From assembly GCA_020736575.1 (NCBI GenBank), contig JAGPYM010000011.1, forward strand, positions 1,134,822 through 1,198,821: DNA of 64,000 nt. Direction: 5' to 3'. Of the stretch, positions 34,093 through 44,914 are shown piece after piece. A model generated the notes under the pieces. It saw only the letters and a program-made list of their open reading frames with translations. It ran no database searches and was not told where the DNA came from. The translations under genes and the position numbers were made by a program. Numbering within the stretch: position 1 is the first letter of the stretch; each line of letters opens with the position of its first letter. The stretch is from Thelonectria olida. Taxonomy: Eukaryota > Ascomycota > Sordariomycetes > Hypocreales > Nectriaceae.

Positions 34093-35214
34093 GTAGATGA
34101 TGTGTGATGTAGACCTGAGTGGTTGTTCCACGTCTGCCCCCGCCCTTGAACATGTTTTGCATAGGTAGTATCAATGACGGCATGTTGATGTTGCGGTTTT
34201 GGCAACCAATACTCGTACTGGGCTCAATTGACTCAACTTGTATTATGCGTTACTTCCAACTACCTTTCGTGAAGTCTGCGAGGGGTTGAAATTGTCCCAT
34301 CATGTAGTGTTATCCGTGTTTGACGCGCTTTGAATCACGTCGTGGGCTCCAGGAGGGGTAGGTACGGAGTAGATACCGACTGAGATTATAGAGACCTGCT
34401 AGGCGACAGCTGCACCATGGAGGCGACCCAAAAGACCGAATTGAGCGGTTTCAAGGTTAAATTGAGACGGAAGTGCTTCCCGGCATGGGTCTCAGTCCTA
34501 TCCTTGGTCTTGACTCACCGCTGTACGGTACCTGCGTTACGAAGCCCAAGCTCATAGGTGAACATGAGACTTGACTTGAGGTTGCATGTTTCTCGGTGAT
34601 GAATCCATGCCACGTAAAATTATTCGATATCCCACAAGGTGTAGCGAACTACTCCAATTGGCAACAAATCCAGTCATCTCGCCGACATTAACCTTTGAAT
34701 CAACACAGCAGGATTTCTCGATGACTACATTCTCCGGCTTCGGGGCGCTCAGTGGAATGACGATGGCACGATGGCGGTCCTTGCCACCCTAAAGCCGGGT
34801 GACAACGAGGCGGGGGATTAATGGGAAAGGAGCCGGGCCGGTCCGGGAGGAAAGCGCAGAGAAAGTCAATCGAGTATAAAAGAGAGTACAGTTGCAATTG
34901 GAATTACGTCGAGAAGAATTGGCCTCGAAAAGAATATTTGTGGTGATTTGCGACGGTCGAGTCAGGCGAAAGAAACAAAAGGACAACCAGAGATACTTCA
35001 ACAACGTCACGTGGCTCATACCTGAGTCATCCAGAAAAAACACGAGGTTGACCCCGCCAAAATCTTGGTGCCCCTCCATCCAAAATATCAGGAACGAAGA
35101 CACAAAACACACACCGCGGGGTAACGAGGAAACGGGACAAAACACCACAACAACATCACGACGATTCCCGACGCGTACTTACCAGACCAACGAAGAGAAT
35201 AAACCCTCCCCATC
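34093..35214. other. Intergenic, promoter of GluRS gene
   Basis: About 1.1 kb without a supported gene. The last 300 bp are A-rich with CACACA and CAACAACA stretches, like a strong housekeeping leader. Confidence 0.5.
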
Positions 35215-37167
35215 ATGGCCTCCTTCGACGCAGAGGCCGTGGCCCCTACTCTCGCCACCGCCGACTTTAAATCTGCCGAGCCTATCCTTGCCCAGCTCGA
35301 CAAGCACCTCACTCTGCGAACCTACCTGAGCGGTTACAGCCTGGGCGACGCCGACGAGAAGGTCTGGACCGCCCTGCGTAACTCCAAGGTTGCCATCGGT
35401 CTCGTTCGAAAGGGCGCCTTTGCCAACGTCACTCGATGGTTCAAGTACCTCGAGGAGGCTCACCCCGAGCTCAAGGAGAAGGCCGCCGGTCCTAAGAAGG
35501 GCGGTGACAAGAAGGGTGGCGCCAACTACAACATTGGCCTCACCAACACTGAGAACGGCGTTGTGACGCGTTTCCCCCCCGAGCCCAGGTAAGCACTTCT
35601 AACCCAGCTCTCCATCACCACTCCAGACAGCAGCTAATTCGAATACCACAGCGGCTTCCTTCACATCGGTCACGCCAAGGCCGCCCTCCTCAACGATTTC
35701 TTCGCTAAGCAGGCTACCGATGGCAAGCTCCTCGTTCGATTCGATGATACCAACCCCACAAAAGAGAAGCAGGAGTTTGAGGATGCCATTCTCAAGGATC
35801 TCGAGCTCATGGACATCCAGTACGTCCAGGTCACCCACACCAGCGACTACTTCCAGGAGCTCTACGACATTGCCGAGAAGATGATCCTCGACGGAAATGC
35901 CTACGCCGACGACACCGACCCTGAGGTTCAGAAGGCCGACCGCATGAACCGTCTTCCTAGCAAGCGCCGTGACCGTCCTGCTGAGGAGAGTCTGGCCATG
36001 TTCCGCGAGATGAAGCAGGGCACCGACGTCGGCCGCAAGCATTGCATCCGTGCCCGCATTGAGTACTCGTCGAGCAACGGCTCCATGCGAGACCCCGTCA
36101 TTTACCGATTCCCCAACTTCAAGGACAAGGAGCCGGCTCCTCACCACCGCACTGGCTGGACGTGGAAAATCTACCCTACCTACGACTTTGCCTGCCCCGT
36201 CGTCGACAGCCTTGAGGGCGTCACCCACGCGCTGCGAACGACCGAGTACGCCGACCGAAACGAGCAATACCACTGGTTCCTCGAGGCCCTTAAGATCCGC
36301 AAGGTCTATCTGTGGGAGTTTGCGAGAATCAACTTTATCCGAACTTTCCTTTCCAAGCGAAAGCTCACCAAGGTTGTTGACACTGGTCGCGTCACTGGCT
36401 GGGATGATCCTCGCATGCCCACTGTCCGCGGTATTTTGCGCCGTGGCTTGACTGTTCCTGCCCTCCGCGAGTTCATGCTCAAGCAGGGCCCTAGCCGAAA
36501 CGTGGTCACCATGGACTGGACGACCATCTGGGCCATTAATAAGCGCATGCTGGACCCCGTTGTGCCTCGATTCATTGCTATCGAGAAGAAGGATGCCGTC
36601 GATGTCACCATTACTGGAGGCCCCGAGGCTTCTTACAAGGAGGAGCGTCCCAAGCACGTCAAGAACCCTGATGTCGGCACCAAGCAGGTGACTTTTGGCC
36701 CTAAGCTCATCGTTGAGCAGGTCGATGTTGCCACTTTTGGTCAGGACGAAGAGATTACCCTGATGAGCTGGGGTAACGGTATCGTGCGGGGTCTGGACAA
36801 GGCTACTAGCCCGATCAAGGAGCTCCAGCTGGAGCTGCACCTTGCTGGCGACTTTAAGACGACAGAGAAGAAGGTGACGTGGTTGGCAGCGGATAAGGAG
36901 AACTTGGTCGAGGCCGAGCTGTGGGAGTTTGGCTACCTGATCACCAAGGATACTCTGGAGAAGGAGGATAACCTCGACGACTACCTAGCTCCCGACACGG
37001 CGAACATGGCAGTGGCGTATGTTGACGCCAACATTGCCGAATTGAAGGAGGGCGACTTCCTCCAGCTCGAGCGCAAGGGCTACTTCCGAGTTGACAAGGC
37101 TCTTGGCCAGGGACCCGAGGGACGGGCGGTTTTGTTCAAGGTGCCAACTGGCGGACAAGGGAAATAG
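35215..37167 (+). CDS. GUS1: Glutamyl-tRNA synthetase, cytosolic
   Basis: Two exons, 35215-35588 and 35652-37167 (629 aa); intron GTAAGC...GCTAAT...CACAG, phase fits. It charges tRNA-Glu with glutamate. Residues 1-85 form the eukaryotic GST-like N-terminal domain used to dock Arc1p/MSC partners. A Lys/Gly-rich linker follows. The class I core starts at NIGLTNTENGVVTRFPPEPS, with the HIGH box at H129-I-G-H132. The second signature FLSKRKLTKVV, equivalent to KMSKS, lies at 357-367. Mid-regions (GWTWKIYPTYDFACPVVD, GWDDPRMPT) match the eukaryotic/archaeal GlxRS branch. The C-terminal anticodon-binding beta barrels run to the end (FLQLERKGYFRVDK). Length is a little below yeast. The symbol follows the yeast orthologue. 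Confidence 0.97.
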
Positions 37168-39353
37168 ATGGAAGCAAGGCAATGGAGACGGAGGGAGGAA
37201 TTGCGTGTCATGATTTGACGAATTGGGTCATGTTTGATGTTTGATAGGAATAACGACGAAAGAAAGCAAAGGAAAACGGGTACGAGAATAGAGACGAGCT
37301 TGTGCAAAGAGGAATAAAAGATGGCTGGCCAGCAACAATTTCCGTTGGGACATGGTGAGACGCTACGTGAAGCTTGTGAAAGGATAGGCTGCGAGATGTT
37401 CTGCACAGTTGATGCCCGAATAAGACGGGTCGATTGCCTGATTCGGCCACGTCGGTTCATCCGGCTGTGAAGGTGGTGTGGTGATCATGGACGCAAAGCT
37501 GCATGGCATCGCACAAGCATAAACACCGCCAATGCACTTATTCGCTGCGGAGTATTTCGTCCATGTGATTCGGAGCGGTCCGAGAGGAAGCTTGTGGGAT
37601 TGGCTGCACGTGTGGTTGCCAATGGCTGACCATTGGATTTGTCCACCATCCATCAGCGAGACCATCACCACACATGGCATCGCGTTCCATTCCTTAATGC
37701 ATCTCTTCTTCCTAATAATAGGCCATATTGATCGAGAATTATTGCTACTGTATTCGTCCATGGCCCTTCTGCTCACCGACTTGTCTCTATTTGACTTTGC
37801 CTCGCCTCCTCAAACACGAGCAAAAGAAATGACACGGATGCCGAACGGAGCGTTTGATCATGGAGCGTCTCCACTCGGGACTTCGAGAACGTTTGGACGA
37901 GGTGACGTTCCATCTATCTAGCCCCAGGTTGCAAATGACGTCGCTGGCATTTCTGACAGCCACACGAGACGGGCACAAATGACGGAGGCGGAATAATTTG
38001 GACGGACGACTAATTCAACGGCCCTCTAACAGAGACGGTGACATTGGGGCGAGATGACAGCCCCTGTCCGCGGTAAAGTTGTGAGGGGGCTAAGAATAGA
38101 ATCACACCAGCCCATTTCTTCCATGGAACCCCGTACTTCGTATTTCATTGCAGCAAAGCGTGTACGGAACTCGATTCATTCAGAGGCGGTCAATGCAGGT
38201 GTTCGTAGGGCCGTAGAGGTGGTGGTCCATGGGAGGTCTAGGCCTTGGGAACCACGCCAGATTGGAAAGCAATAGTTTTCTGTGCCAAAAGTTTTAGGGC
38301 AGCTTATGCAGGGAGCATTTGTTGAATGACAGGGCAGGTTTTCGTATTGTGTTGAGGGATTGACGTCTGGACGTCAGGGTTGATTGTCTTCTCTATGCAT
38401 TGGTGGCCAAAGAGCAACGATGAATTGACCGTCTCTTCTCTCGGCTTTAACGTCACAAGGTGAGAACAATGTCTATCAAATGCTACGTACTGTGCAGTAG
38501 CAATTCCTCCGTCAATTAACCTCTCAGCTGATGGAGCTAAACTGCTGTCCGCTCACCCTTTTTGCGGGGTTTGCCTTGCCCTGCCCTTGAGCTTCCCTTC
38601 CCGACTTGGCGCTCGGCAATGGGCTCCGACGACAAACTGGGGCCAAGAATACGAGAAATGGTCCAAAGAGGAGACTGTGACTTCATGTCCGCTCTTTCGT
38701 TAGTTAAGCCCAACGCAGTTAGAGACTCTATCAGCCATAAGCAGCAGTGCCCTTAGCCCAAGTTCCCTTGCATGGCGAGTCCCGTGGCCGCCCTTTTGGC
38801 TGGGGAAGTCCAGCTCTTAGCGATGTCCCGGAGTGCCCGGGGGCGGGAAAGTAGGGAACAGTAAGTTAGCCGTTCCCGCACAGATCTACTAATGTGGTGG
38901 AGGAATACGAGACCCGGCAATTCGCCGATCGTCTCGTGTTACTCGGAGAAGCAAGAGACACTGACAATCAATATGTGAGACGGGTCAGCTGGCGGGTTCA
39001 ATGGCAAGATGATGGTACTTTGTTCAGCACGAAATAGGAAAGGAAAGCCTGTCGTGAGAACGGGGCCCGAGAGTCCCAGTTCGCCGTGAAGCCCGAGACT
39101 GGACCCGTTCTGGCTGCTGAGTGTGATCTCCAGAGACATTGTCATCGATTACATACATTTTGTCACTTCCTATATAGACTTTGAAATGTATATATAGAGT
39201 CGTTGTTTTCCGTTGTACCAGGTCCTTTCTTCTCATCATCACTCACTCTCATCGACACACACTCACAACACCAACTACTACTCAACATCCTCCTCTTACA
39301 ACCTACTTCACATACTCTTCTCTCACAACCACATCAACAACATCACCGCAAAC
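37168..39353. other. Long intergenic region
   Basis: About 2.2 kb. Frames at 37363-37776 (complement) and 37532-37921 (plus) overlap each other and have random composition. Nothing else seen apart from the TATA box listed separately. Confidence 0.45.
39189..39196 (+). promoter_or_regulatory. Putative TATA box of small secreted protein gene
   Basis: TATATATA about 160 bp before the ATG at 39354, followed by a CA/CT-rich leader typical of highly expressed fungal genes. A second TATATAG lies at 39171. Confidence 0.45.
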
Positions 39354-39809
39354 ATGAAGTTCTCTGCTGCCATCCTCGCCACCCTCCTCTCCGGCTCTGC
39401 CCTCGCGGCTCCTGCCCCTGCCGACAGCGTCTCCATGATGGCCGCCTCTCCCCAGTGGACCATCCAGGGCATGTACCGCAAGTGTGACACTCCCGACAAG
39501 ACCTGCACTTGGAACTTCAAGATCTACACCGGCTCCGGCACCGCCACTACCTGCAGACACATTGTTAAGAGCACCAGCGCCTCGCCCAAGGCCTCGCGCG
39601 CCAACGGTGGCCCTTCCACATGCGGCGACTTCACCGTCACCTCTGGCTGGAGCGGACAGTTTGGTGAGGGCAACGGCTTCACCACCCTCTCCGTTGTCAG
39701 CAAGAGTAAGAAGCAGATCATCTGGCCTGCCTACACCGACAAGCAGGTCCCCTTCGGCAAGGTTGTCAAGCCTGACCAGTCTTACGCCCCTGCTTCTCTC
39801 CCCAAATAG
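39354..39809 (+). CDS. Small secreted Cys-containing protein, Hrip1-like
   Basis: Single exon, 151 aa, start at MKFSAAILATLL (AACATGAAG). A signal peptide cleaves probably after SALA or at the following APAPA, leaving a mature protein of about 130 aa. It has four Cys (YRKCDT, KTCTW, ATTCRH, PSTCGD), probably two disulfides, and repeated aromatic beta strands: WTIQGMYRKCD, CTWNFKIYTGSG, FTVTSGWSGQFG, FTTLSVVSKSKKQIIWP. The layout resembles fungal secreted elicitor-like proteins of the Hrip1 type, but I identify that only by overall pattern. The long A/C-rich leader and TATA box suggest strong expression. Located at the cell surface or in the medium. No close neighbour gives a pathway. Confidence 0.72.
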   Translation: MKFSAAILATLLSGSALAAPAPADSVSMMAASPQWTIQGMYRKCDTPDKTCTWNFKIYTGSGTATTCRHIVKSTSASPKASRANGGPSTCGDFTVTSGWSGQFGEGNGFTTLSVVSKSKKQIIWPAYTDKQVPFGKVVKPDQSYAPASLPK

Positions 39810-41354
39810 ATTTACGACGATCAATGAGCACTCGAGTCCAGTCATGATCTGGCTCGAGGATCTTTCACCATATAATGGACATGCATGGGAGGAAAGATGG
39901 AGATATGAAGGGGGGAAGATGACTTGTACTTAATTCTTCTACATACTTACAAAGCAACAGCCGTCTCAGGAACCAGATGCTTCATTTCTGGCTTAGCAAT
40001 TAAATCTGAGTTATTTTCACAAAACTGTATTTTCTTCTGGTCAATTGATGAGTGTAATTGTGCTTCCTTGTGGAGGAACGAAACCCTTTAGGGGCGATCA
40101 GCCACTCAAATGACATAAGATAGTCTCATTAGGTATGCGAGGAGCCAGACTTGCAGATCTGATGAATCCTAAATGTGGAGTATGATCCTAGCCTAGGGTT
40201 TGATGATGTCAATATGAAATGACTTTGCGGACTTGTCTATTCGATATTGTCTATAGACCACGGTAAGGGAGGCAAAGGGGGCAGTCTGCATATGTATCTA
40301 CTTATCTACCGAGCAGCCATTGTAAGCCGAGTTCGCCAAGCCTTCATTTTGCCTTTATCGTCAGCTTGCTCTTGAGAAGACTTCTAAAACTGTCCTATTG
40401 CTCGTACCGTATCGGTGCTGGATAGAGCCCTTTATGGAAGTGTAAGCGGACCTCGGGGTCCGATCAAGTTAAAAAACCTCTTTACTGCGAGCGAGTGTAT
40501 AAAGTTATCTCTAGATAATACTAGCTAGATTTGCAATGTCTCCAATATGACTTTTACAAAGGTCCGAGCCATCTTGGCTACTATCAGTCAGCCCTGATCT
40601 CACCGTGGTTGCTAATTCGATAACCTAAAGCACTGGGAGTATGTAATCAGTTGATTTCGCCCCGATATATTCAACCATTCTGTAATCCTTTCCTTTAAAA
40701 GGCAAGAAAAAAGCTCTATTTAGCCTAGCTGGAAATTTCAAATACGGAATATGGTAAAGTTGACTTTATTTCGCGGTGAGGTCGCTGCGTTACGGCATTG
40801 GCTTTAGAATGCTTGGTGTATGTATGCAGGTAACTGATCCGATCTCATTTAGCGATTTGTATATTGGCCTCTCTAGCGATCTCCTCATTGCCAGTCCCGT
40901 ATCCGAGAAAGTAGTGAGTTGGATGCATACATGCAGCCTCAGTTTGTTCTTCATGCATGATTACTTAATGCCAGGCTGCTGCATTTCCGCCCCCAAACGG
41001 CTATTTTGCTTCGCCTCAATAGAAGGGGACTATGCGATTGGCGCATGTACCTTTGCTGGAAATTGACAAGGCAGCGGCCTGAAAATACTCCTGCAGTTTT
41101 TATCCTGCCTGGACCTCGCCCGCCGACTCGGCCTGCGCCACCTCGCAACAAACATCGCTACCTACATCCGCCAGACCAAGCCGAAGGTAGTTCGCTCTAG
41201 TTGAGACAGCGCCGGAACAGACGGCGACGGCGACGGCGACAGCGGCGACGACGACGACGACGGCTGAAGAGGATGGAAGGACAGCGACTCGGCGTGGAAC
41301 TGCCAGCCTCACGATCTTCACAGTTCCCCAAGCCCATAAGAAGCGAGATCAAGC
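39810..41354. other. Intergenic, accessory-region boundary
   Basis: About 1.5 kb with no gene recognised. The segment 40000-40780 is locally AT-richer than the left part of the window. A GC-rich triplet repeat lies just before the NLR pseudogene. Confidence 0.45.
41221..41264 (+). repeat. GCG/ACG triplet repeat
   Basis: Imperfect ACGGCG and ACG triplets, just upstream of the NLR start codon, a typical slippage-prone microsatellite. Confidence 0.85.
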
Positions 41355-44300
41355 ATGGCTGATGACGACCATTCCCCTCCCCGGAAACGACACCGAACGG
41401 CTATTCAGCATGACAATGATAGCCGAAAGCCAAGGAGGAGGCTCGCCCACCGAGACTACACGGTTGCTTGGGTTTGTGCGCTACCAATTGAATTGGCTGC
41501 GGCAAAGGCCATGCTCGACGACATCCACGAGAGCTTTTCTGGCGGCCAAGGTGATAGCAATACCTATACGCTGGGGAATATTGGGAACCACAACATCGTC
41601 ATGCCTGTCTGCCATCGGGGCAATATGGAACGAATAACGCCGCAGTCGTCGCAAGCAACATCAACCGGAGCTTCACATGCATAACTATCGGGCTTATGGT
41701 CGGTATTGGGGGTGGAGTTCCAACAAAGCTCGATATCCGACTCGGCGATGTTGTGGTCAGCAACCAGGTTATTCAGTATGACTATGGGAAAACCGTACAA
41801 GACGGCCGCTTTCATCGCACAAGCAATCCTGTCCGGACGCCTCAAGCAATCATGACTGCTGTTGCCCAACTTCGAGCCCAGCATGAGGTAGAGCCGACGA
41901 AAATGCCCAGTTTTCTCTTGAATGTTCTTGCGTGCCATCCCTTCATGCGGCCGTTTGCCTTTCCAGCTTCAGCCGAAGATGGGCTGTTTCAGAGCACATT
42001 CGAGCACGACCCAACTGTGGAAAGCTGCGACTTTTGCGATCCCTTCATGATCCAGAGCCGACCTCCACGGCAAATGAATGATCCAAAGATTCATTACGGG
42101 GTTGTTGCTTCGAGTAACCAGGTTATCAGACATGCCAGAACGAGGGATACAGCAGCAGAAGCCGATGATGTGCTATGCTTTGAGGTGGAGGCAGCAGGTC
42201 TTATGGACCACTTTCCATGCCTTGTAATCAGAGGAATTTGTGACTATTCGGATTCTCACAAGAGCAAGGAGTGGCAACGCTATGCAGCTGCTACGGCCGC
42301 AGCATACACTAAGGAGCTCCTGTCCGTCATTCACAAACCGCAAATCGAAAGCACATGTATTGCTGAAGACGGCAAAACAAGTAAGCCTCGCTGCTCGGTT
42401 CTGGGATACTTGGCTGACCCTATCATAGATGAATTTTCACACCAATCAAAGCCATCACCGCTCAATGGCAAGCAGAGGGAGGAGCTGATGGACTCGTTGA
42501 GATTTCGTCAGCTTGATTCTCGGCAATTGACCATCAGAAACGCTCACTCGAGAACCTGCGATTGGCTGCTGAGAAAGGCTGAGTATCTTGACTGGCTCGA
42601 TGATGATAAACGTGAGATGCACCACGGTTTCTTGTGGGTCAAGGGGAAGCCAGGCGCTGGAAAGTCAACGTTGATGAAATTCATCCTCCGCCATGCGCAG
42701 AGAACCATGAAGAACAGATCGGTTATTAGCTTCTTCTTCAACGCGAGAGGCGATGACCTCGAGAAATCCACCCTTGGCATGTATAGATCGCTCTTGGTGC
42801 AGCTCCTCGAACACCTCCCGGCCCTACAGTGTGTTTTCGACTCCCTGAGACTTTCAGACACCAGTAGCCTGCGACAATATCAATGGGGCATTGAGGTGCT
42901 CAGAGACCTATTTGAGAAGGCTGTCCAGAGTTTGGGAGATCACCCTATCCTCTGTTTCATTGACGCACTTGACGAGTGTGGCGAGAAATAAGTTTGTGAT
43001 ATGGTCTCCTTCTTTAGACACTTGGGGGAATTCGCCGTGTCCCAACGAGTATGGTTTCATGTATGCTTCTCTAGCAGGCACTATCCTCACATTACAATGA
43101 AGTCTGTGGTCGAGCTGGTTCTCGAAGGACAGCATGGCCACAGCCAGGGTATGACTCAGTATATCAACAGCGAATTACAGATCGGCCAGAGCAATCTGGC
43201 GACGGAAATTCGAATTGAGCTCCTCAGGAAGGCCTCTGGGGTTTTTATGTGGATTGTTCTAGTAGTCGAACTCCTAAATAAGGAGTATGACTCTGGGCGC
43301 CTCCACGCTCTAAAAAGGCGATTGCAGGAAATTCCGGAAGACCTTCACGCTCTATGTCATGACATTCTGGCCTGGGGCGATCACGACAAGGACGAATTGC
43401 TTCTTTGCATTCAATGGACTCTTTTTGCACGGCGTCCACTGCACCCTCGAGAACTCTACTTCGCCATTCTATCTGGAGTTACCGATACGTGGGAACTGCG
43501 GGATCACATGGAGCCCTCAACAGAAGACATGGGGAGGTTCATTCTCAACTCGTCGAAAGGGTTGGCTGAGACTACCAAGTCGTCCAGCCCGACTGTCCAG
43601 TTCATCCATGAGTCAGTCCGAGACTTTTTCTAAAAGAAGATGGCCTGCGCAGGCTTTTTCGAAGATCCGGAAACCTAGAGGCCCGTGGCCATGAGCGGTT
43701 GAAACATTGCTGCATCAACTACAGCAACTCTCGGTACTTCCCTGATCTTACCTTCTACAGGACCTTCTCAAATGCTCCGCCCTTTAAATCTCTTTTGGCT
43801 TCACCAGAGGATGATTTCCCTTTCCTAAATTATGCGGTGTTCAATGTGCTTTACCATGCGGATAAAGCAGCCGAACATGGGGCATCGCAAAAGGAGTTCC
43901 TTAGGAAATTTTCCGTTGAGAGGTGGGCTAAACTGCGCAACTATTTCGAAGAGAACGAGGCTCATCATTATGCACCAAACACCCGACTACGATATATTCT
44001 CGCCGAAGCCAACGCCTCGAATCTCATAGAAATTGACCCTCAAGGTCTCTCCTGTATCGAAATGAAAGACGAGCGTTACGGATGTCCCCTTTTGGCAGCA
44101 GTGACCAGCAGGAACGCCGAAGCCCTGGAGGCCTTTCGGAGAGCATTCGTCATGAGTCTCCCACCGGACAACTTAATTGCTAGAGAATACGGACATGGAA
44201 GTGTCTCAAAGGATCATTTGTTGCAGCTACCTGCGCAGTTCTCGGCCAAAAATCGGGAAGTAGTCTCTTGTTTTGGTGAACTGGGTGACGCAGGGTTGCT

Positions 44301-44868
44301 TGCTCTCGCCATTGAAGCCGGAAATCTCAAATGCGACATCAAGGATGAGCGCGGGATAACTCCACTCGCATGGGCTGCTAAGGGTGGCTTTGAAGATGCT
44401 ATCAAGGCACTTCTTGCGACGGGGCGGGTTAATCCAGACTCAAGAGATGCCCACGGCAATACTCCGCTCCTGTGGGCGGCTCGAGGTGGCTACGTGAGTG
44501 TTGTGGATTTGCTCCTCCAGACAGGACGCGTCAATCCTGATTCAAGAGGTGAGAGAAGGGAAACGCCCTTACTCATAGCTGCTGCAGGTGACCACAGAGA
44601 GATCGTCAAACTGCTCCTTGAGACAGGCCGGGTTGATGCTGATGCAAGAGATACAGAAGGCAGGACACCGCTATCTTGGGCTGCTGACCGCAATGGCTTT
44701 CAAGTCGCCAAGCTGCTTCTCCATACCAACGCTGTCGATCCTGTGTCAAAAGACGTACACGGCCGAACAGCACTGTCGTACGCATGGCGCCCACCAGTGA
44801 TCCAGTTACTCCGTGGTTATATACTAGAGCGAATGCTGGCCAAAAAAACCCTTCTTAATCACGACTAA
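41355..44868 (+). pseudogene. NLR pseudogene: PNP_UDP - NACHT - ankyrin
   Basis: One gene model reads across the whole span but is broken three times. The N-terminal domain is the purine-nucleoside-phosphorylase-like module of fungal NLRs: DYTVAWVCALPIELAAAKAML, then a one-base deletion near 41600-41604, after which the expected CLPSGQYGTNNAAVVA and MVGIGGGVPTKLDIRLGDVVVS continue in the shifted frame. A probable 48-bp intron (donor GTAAGC after 42380, acceptor ATAG at about 42428) is in phase. NACHT follows, with Walker A GKPGAGKSTLMKFI and Walker B LCFIDALDEC. A TAA at 42989-42991 comes just after Walker B, where relatives have Gln. Then the NACHT C-terminal helices and a second one-base deletion in the T run at 43625-43629. 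Four ankyrin-like repeats end the gene (TPLAWAAKGG, TPLLWAARGG, TPLLIAAAGD, TPLSWAADRN). Intact relatives act as intracellular receptors in non-self recognition. Sequencing error is the alternative to a true pseudogene. Confidence 0.85.
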
Positions 44869-44914
44869 GGCTAGACGCGCCGTAACCGTCTTGACTCTTC
44901 TTAGCTTGTTCATT

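Noticed and set aside
35599..36840. A 413-codon open frame antisense to the GluRS gene
   Set aside because: It mirrors the strong codon bias of the conserved GluRS exon, has Leu/Val/Glu-rich composition and no domain or promoter.
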